A stretch of DNA of 64,000 bases from Tumidithrix helvetica (lineage in GTDB: Bacteria; Cyanobacteriota; Cyanobacteriia; Pseudanabaenales; Pseudanabaenaceae). The notes beneath the pieces were generated by a model. The model saw only the letters and a list, made by a program, of their open reading frames with translations, had not been told where the DNA came from and did no database searches. The position numbers and the translations under genes are program-made. Positions 61,176 through 64,000 of the stretch are shown piece by piece. The number at the start of each line of letters is the position of its first letter. The stretch's first letter is position 1. Location of the stretch: positions 1 through 64,000 of the forward strand of contig NZ_CBDDRA010000028.1 of NCBI RefSeq assembly GCF_965232925.1, given 5' to 3'.

Positions 61176-62393
61176 ATGCAATGCCCTACCCTATTCAGAC
61201 AAACTCGCATCCTTGATGCTGTTGCTCAAACCGATTACCTAACGGATGTACTACTCGCCACAGATGGCAAGTTCCATGTTGGTGGGGGTCAAGCACAGAT
61301 TCCTGAAGGTACTGAGATTAGCGATCTCACGGGCTTAGTTTTAGGTACTGGGCTAGTCGATCTCTATAGCACCAGTGGCGAACCAGGTTTTGAGCAACGC
61401 GAAACCCTTGCTTCTTTGGCAGAGGCAGCTCGTCGTGGCGGCTTTGCTAAGGTTGGCATTTTACCCCACACGCAACCTGCGATCGATGATATTGCGGCAT
61501 TGGAATTTTGGCGCAGTCAAAAGCACCTGCCCTTTATGCCTTGGGGTGCGATCACCAAAGGCTGCGAAGGCAAACAGATCGCTGACTTGGCTGAATTAGC
61601 GGAATTTGTGGTGGGCTTCACCGATGCCAAACCGATGGCGAATTTAGCACTGGTGCGGCGGGCAATGGAATATATCAAGCCGTTAGGCAAACCGATGATG
61701 CTGATGCCACAAGATCTCAGTTTGGTTGCCAGTGGTGTCATGCGCGAAGGAAAGTGGTCGTTGCAATATGGTTTGTCTGGAATTCCAGATATAGCAGAAA
61801 CTTCGGCACTGGCGGCGTTATTGGAATTAGTTCGTCTCACCCATACGCCGACACACTTTATGCGAATCTCTTCAGCTCGCAGCGTGGAACTGATTGCTCA
61901 AGCCAAAGCTGACGGTCTTCCTGTCACCGCAAGTGTGCCTTGGCTCAATCTTTGGTTGGAAGATCGAGACCTGCATTCCTACGATCCAAATTTACGCTTA
62001 ATTCCTGCGCTGGGCAACGAAGCCGATCGCAGGGCCTTGATTGCTGGGGTTAAGTCTGGCGCAATCGATGCGATCGCAGTCGATCATACACCCTATACCT
62101 ACGAAGAAAAGACCGTAGCCTTTGAAGTTGCACCTGCGGGAGCGATCGGCTTAGAACTAGCACTCCCGATGCTCTGGCAGCAGTTGGTCGAGACTGGTCT
62201 TTTGACTGGGTTGGAACTCTGGCAAGCCATGAGTTCCCGACCCGCTCGGTGTTTAAATTTAAATTCCGACCAGTTATCTCTGCAAACCCTATTCGATCCC
62301 AATCAAAGTTGGACGGTGACGGCAAGCGCGATCGCTTCTCTATCTCACAACACACCCTGTTTGGGCAAAGTGGCGATCGGCAAGGTAATTTAG
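61176..62393 (+). CDS. dihydroorotase-family protein with altered metal site
   Basis: 405 residues from ATG 61176 (AGAGCAGG just before). It has the order of amidohydrolase-type dihydroorotases: VLGTGLVDLYSTSGEPGFEQRETL, LPHTQPAIDD, FMRISSARSVELI, LPVTASVPWLNLWLE, AVDHTPYTYEEKTVAFEVAP and GLELALP. But HxH of the canonical DxHxHxRxPG is DLYSTSGEPG, so both zinc His and the substrate Arg are gone, and the Leu/Val-His-Ser His is also replaced. It may be a non-catalytic, PyrC'-like or shifted-substrate member. Cotranscribed with hemC by spacing. Confidence 0.85.
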   Translation: MQCPTLFRQTRILDAVAQTDYLTDVLLATDGKFHVGGGQAQIPEGTEISDLTGLVLGTGLVDLYSTSGEPGFEQRETLASLAEAARRGGFAKVGILPHTQPAIDDIAALEFWRSQKHLPFMPWGAITKGCEGKQIADLAELAEFVVGFTDAKPMANLALVRRAMEYIKPLGKPMMLMPQDLSLVASGVMREGKWSLQYGLSGIPDIAETSALAALLELVRLTHTPTHFMRISSARSVELIAQAKADGLPVTASVPWLNLWLEDRDLHSYDPNLRLIPALGNEADRRALIAGVKSGAIDAIAVDHTPYTYEEKTVAFEVAPAGAIGLELALPMLWQQLVETGLLTGLELWQAMSSRPARCLNLNSDQLSLQTLFDPNQSWTVTASAIASLSHNTPCLGKVAIGKVI

Positions 62394-62601
62394 GCGATTG
62401 GAAAAGGTTTCAGAAAGTCAAGATTTAGTCTGATGTCACCCAGTTCTCAAGTGCAAGGTCTGGAACTCGACTAAACTCTTTTGTAGGGAAGTTGATCTCT
62501 TGTTGACATAAAGTCATCGGAAAAGAGATCGAGACTATTAAAGAGGGTTTGCCAAGGGTTGTTTTTGGAGAGTGTCAAGTAAACTGTGTAAACTCTGAAA
62601 T

Positions 62602-62747
62602 CTAGATATGGAGGCGATCGCCAAATAAAATATCAAAGCGATTCAGGGCAGGTTTCCAATCCTTAATCAGCATCGTCCACTTCTTGGAGATATTCCACAT
62701 CGCCTAATAGACCAATTTAAAAGCCGCCTCATCGGATGGTAGTTGTA
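62602..62747 (-). mobile_element. IS256-family transposase C-terminal remnant
   Basis: On the reverse strand QLPSDEAAFKLVY, then a stop codon (TAG at about 62706-62708), then AMWNISKKWTMLIKDWKPAL, NRFDILFGDRLHI and TAG. This is the end of an IS256/mutator-type transposase. The premature stop and the missing N-terminal part show it is dead. Its left end overlaps the start of the broken gene at 62736. Confidence 0.75.
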
Positions 62748-62907
62748 ACTAAAGCAGTTGAGCAGATTGAGAATAATAAATCGTTAAAAGAGCGGACGGT
62801 TGGCGCTCTTAAGTCCGCTGGAGTCGAGGGATTTAAAGAGCTTATCGACAATTCGCTTGTTAATATATTTGATGGCAGCGATCGAAGGCTGGAAGGAATG
62901 TAAGTAA
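62736..62907 (+). pseudogene. frameshifted fragment of a cyanobacterial repeat-region protein
   Basis: The frame from ATG 62736 reads VTKAVEQIENNKSLKERTVG, ALKSAGVEGFKELIDNSLVN and then leaves phase. Removing one T from TTT at 62868-62870 restores ILMAAIEGWKECK and a stop at 62905-62907. The segment resembles the C-terminal KAIEQIExNPxLKQRVxxALKAGG...EGW pattern of many cyanobacterial proteins. The 5' part is missing next to the transposase remnant, so it was probably truncated by insertion. Confidence 0.7.
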
Positions 62908-62908
62908 T

Positions 62909-63435
62909 ATGACTTCATTATCAAGAGTTGATTTACCATCTTTTATTCTTGAGTGAAATAGTCAGGCTAATGGTAGTGTCAACGTTGCTTCAATTGAACA
63001 AATTGAGAATAGGGTTAGAAATATTATTCTCGAGCAATCACTCAAACTAGAATCTCTCGAAATACTAGGTGAAGGTATGACATTCTCATCACAAGAGAAA
63101 CAAAGTGAATATTTAGCCCCTCAGATTAACCAAAGCTTTAGTGCGCCTGTAGGAGTAGTCCAAAATGGAGACGGCAGCACAGCTAATACTACGCAAAATA
63201 TTGGTAGGGAGATAGCCGAAATTCTACAGTTGATCGACAATCTTCATATGATAGACAAAGCATTGCCAATAAAGCGATTGAAACACTTCAGGAAACCACT
63301 TCAAATCCCACACTTTTAAAGACTGCTCTATTCACGATCTGGGGTGTTGGGCAGGGAGTAGCAACTTTTGACACCAGAAGACAAAGAAAAACTTATCCTG
63401 CATGGCACTTCAGAGAATACTTCTACTTTTACTAA
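62909..63435 (+). pseudogene. decayed gene with nonsense codon and frameshift
   Basis: ATG 62909 opens LSRVDLPSFILE, then an in-frame TGA at 62954-62956. The frame continues (SIEQIENRVRNIILEQSLKL, SFSAPVGVVQNGDGSTANTT) to about 63230, where loss of one C in GACCAA-like context shifts phase. The second frame gives QSSYDRQSIANKAIETLQET, then TLLKTALFTIWGVGQGVATF and stops at 63433. A third frame downstream (LTPEDKEKLILHGT) suggests further damage. The GVxxNGDGSTANxTQNI piece is known from cyanobacterial cytoplasmic proteins of unknown function. Confidence 0.65.
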
Positions 63436-63451
63436 GTGGGAAATGCTCACC

Positions 63452-64000
63452 TTAAGCTTCTGAACTTGGCACAATTTTTCTAGAGATATACCAAGTTACA
63501 AAACCCGTAACCAGCGCGATCGCACTGAGCGCAAAAATCACCTTTGACAAACCAAAATAAGACTCCGCGATTCCCGCCACCGCCAGAGGTAGGCTGAGCG
63601 CAATATTAATCGCATTATTTTGCAGACCAAACACAATGCCCCGTTTTTCCTCAGGCGTTTCTTCTTGAATTACGGTCTGCATCGGGATCATGCATAAACC
63701 CGCAAATACCCCCGTCCCCGCAATCATGCCCAAGCCAATCCAAAAGCGATCGCAAAAAACTGCCAAACCTGACAAGAAAATTGCCATGCCAATCGAGCCA
63801 ATTAAAGCAAGCTTTTGACGACTAAAGCGATCGCCAAACTTTGCCACAAAACCTGCCCCAACCGCCATACCTAAACTGGCATCGGCAAGTAAAAACCCAA
63901 ACTGTTCCGATTTAATTTCGGGCATCACCTCCGCCAACCGTACCGCCAACACCGTCATCGCCGCCGTCACCGAAAACGTACAAACCAATTGCAACAAAGC
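63452..64000 (-). CDS. MFS transporter, partial at window edge
   Basis: At least 182 residues of the C-terminal half of a major facilitator: six hydrophobic helices, with the cytoplasmic loop GAGFVAKFGDRFSRQKLALIG (GxxxDRxxRxx motif) and TVIQEETPEEKRGIVFGLQN, the second MFS loop. The chain is open to the right end of the window, so the N-terminal half lies outside. The product should be a multi-drug or small-molecule carrier. Confidence 0.88.
   Translation of the reverse strand, partial: ALLQLVCTFSVTAAMTVLAVRLAEVMPEIKSEQFGFLLADASLGMAVGAGFVAKFGDRFSRQKLALIGSIGMAIFLSGLAVFCDRFWIGLGMIAGTGVFAGLCMIPMQTVIQEETPEEKRGIVFGLQNNAINIALSLPLAVAGIAESYFGLSKVIFALSAIALVTGFVTWYISRKIVPSSEA

Noticed and set aside
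1..64000. CRISPR arrays, rRNA or tRNA genes
   Set aside because: No regularly spaced direct repeats of 25-40 bp with unique spacers and no tRNA or rRNA features were found by reading.

Overview
The window is chromosomal DNA of a cyanobacterium. The octamer GCGATCGC (HIP1) recurs throughout. The gene set includes photosystem II D2 and CP43 (psbD, psbC), a CpcT/CpeT phycobiliprotein lyase, the PSII biogenesis factor Thf1/Psb29, the plastid/cyanobacterial ribosomal protein PSRP-3, and cyanobacterial families such as DUF3352, DUF928, DUF29, DUF1823 and the G/H-type pilins. Gene content and sequence feel suggest a filamentous Pseudanabaena-like lineage; that placement is an inference.

Layout. 1-6 kb: purD, cpcT-like lyase, a DUF3352 membrane-anchored protein and a two-domain histidine phosphatase that seems to start at ATT. 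5.7-6.6 kb: a 0.9 kb leader, then rne, an FAD amine oxidase-like gene, a molybdopterin oxidoreductase, a lipoprotein and a 57-residue membrane peptide. 12-17 kb: housekeeping genes (yciI-like, thf1, cutA-lipB, xseA-xseB, a PPC-domain protein, scpA, lapA-like) with short tandem heptamer repeats. 17.7-20.2 kb: a DUF928 gene beside a frameshifted tandem copy. 20.3-25.9 kb: ychF, psbD, psbC, PSRP-3 and a HAD hydrolase. 26-28 kb: an island without HIP1 sites holding a secreted unknown protein and a beta-lactamase-fold protein. 28-37 kb: mtfA-type peptidase, tex, then a leftward block of ABC exporter, TPR-OGT glycosyltransferase and TPR-GT9-like glycosyltransferase. 37-46 kb: phytase-like protein, prmC, a PD-(D/E)XK protein, and a HEAT-repeat transporter followed by two cyclic-nucleotide-binding genes. 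46-54 kb: an MFS carrier, rhodanese, fatty acid hydroxylase, two G/H pilins, and a HerA-like ATPase with a tiny acidic Trp-rich protein upstream. 54-60 kb: an HI0933-type flavoprotein, a fusion of a PilB/GspE-like domain to an adenylyl cyclase, DUF29, DUF1823, and an ATPase/TOPRIM gene pair. 60-64 kb: hemC, a dihydroorotase-like gene, a decayed stretch with an IS256-type transposase remnant and two broken genes, and a partial MFS gene at the edge.

The strongest candidates for uncharacterised biology are: (1) the coupled AAA ATPase and TOPRIM-like pair at 57845-59844, organised like OLD/AbiL/PARIS-type defence; (2) the PilB-like pseudo-ATPase fused to a class IIIb-like adenylyl cyclase at 54960-56519; (3) the HEAT-transporter/cNMP-binding operon, where a tandem duplication crossed a gene boundary and gave the first cNMP-binding protein a C-terminal tail derived from the end of the transporter. 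Items 2 and 3 could belong to one cAMP circuit, but nothing in the sequence links them directly. Several dispersed palindromes and repeat families occupy the gaps, and one inverted-repeat pair lies between psbD and psbC, which overlap in most cyanobacteria.
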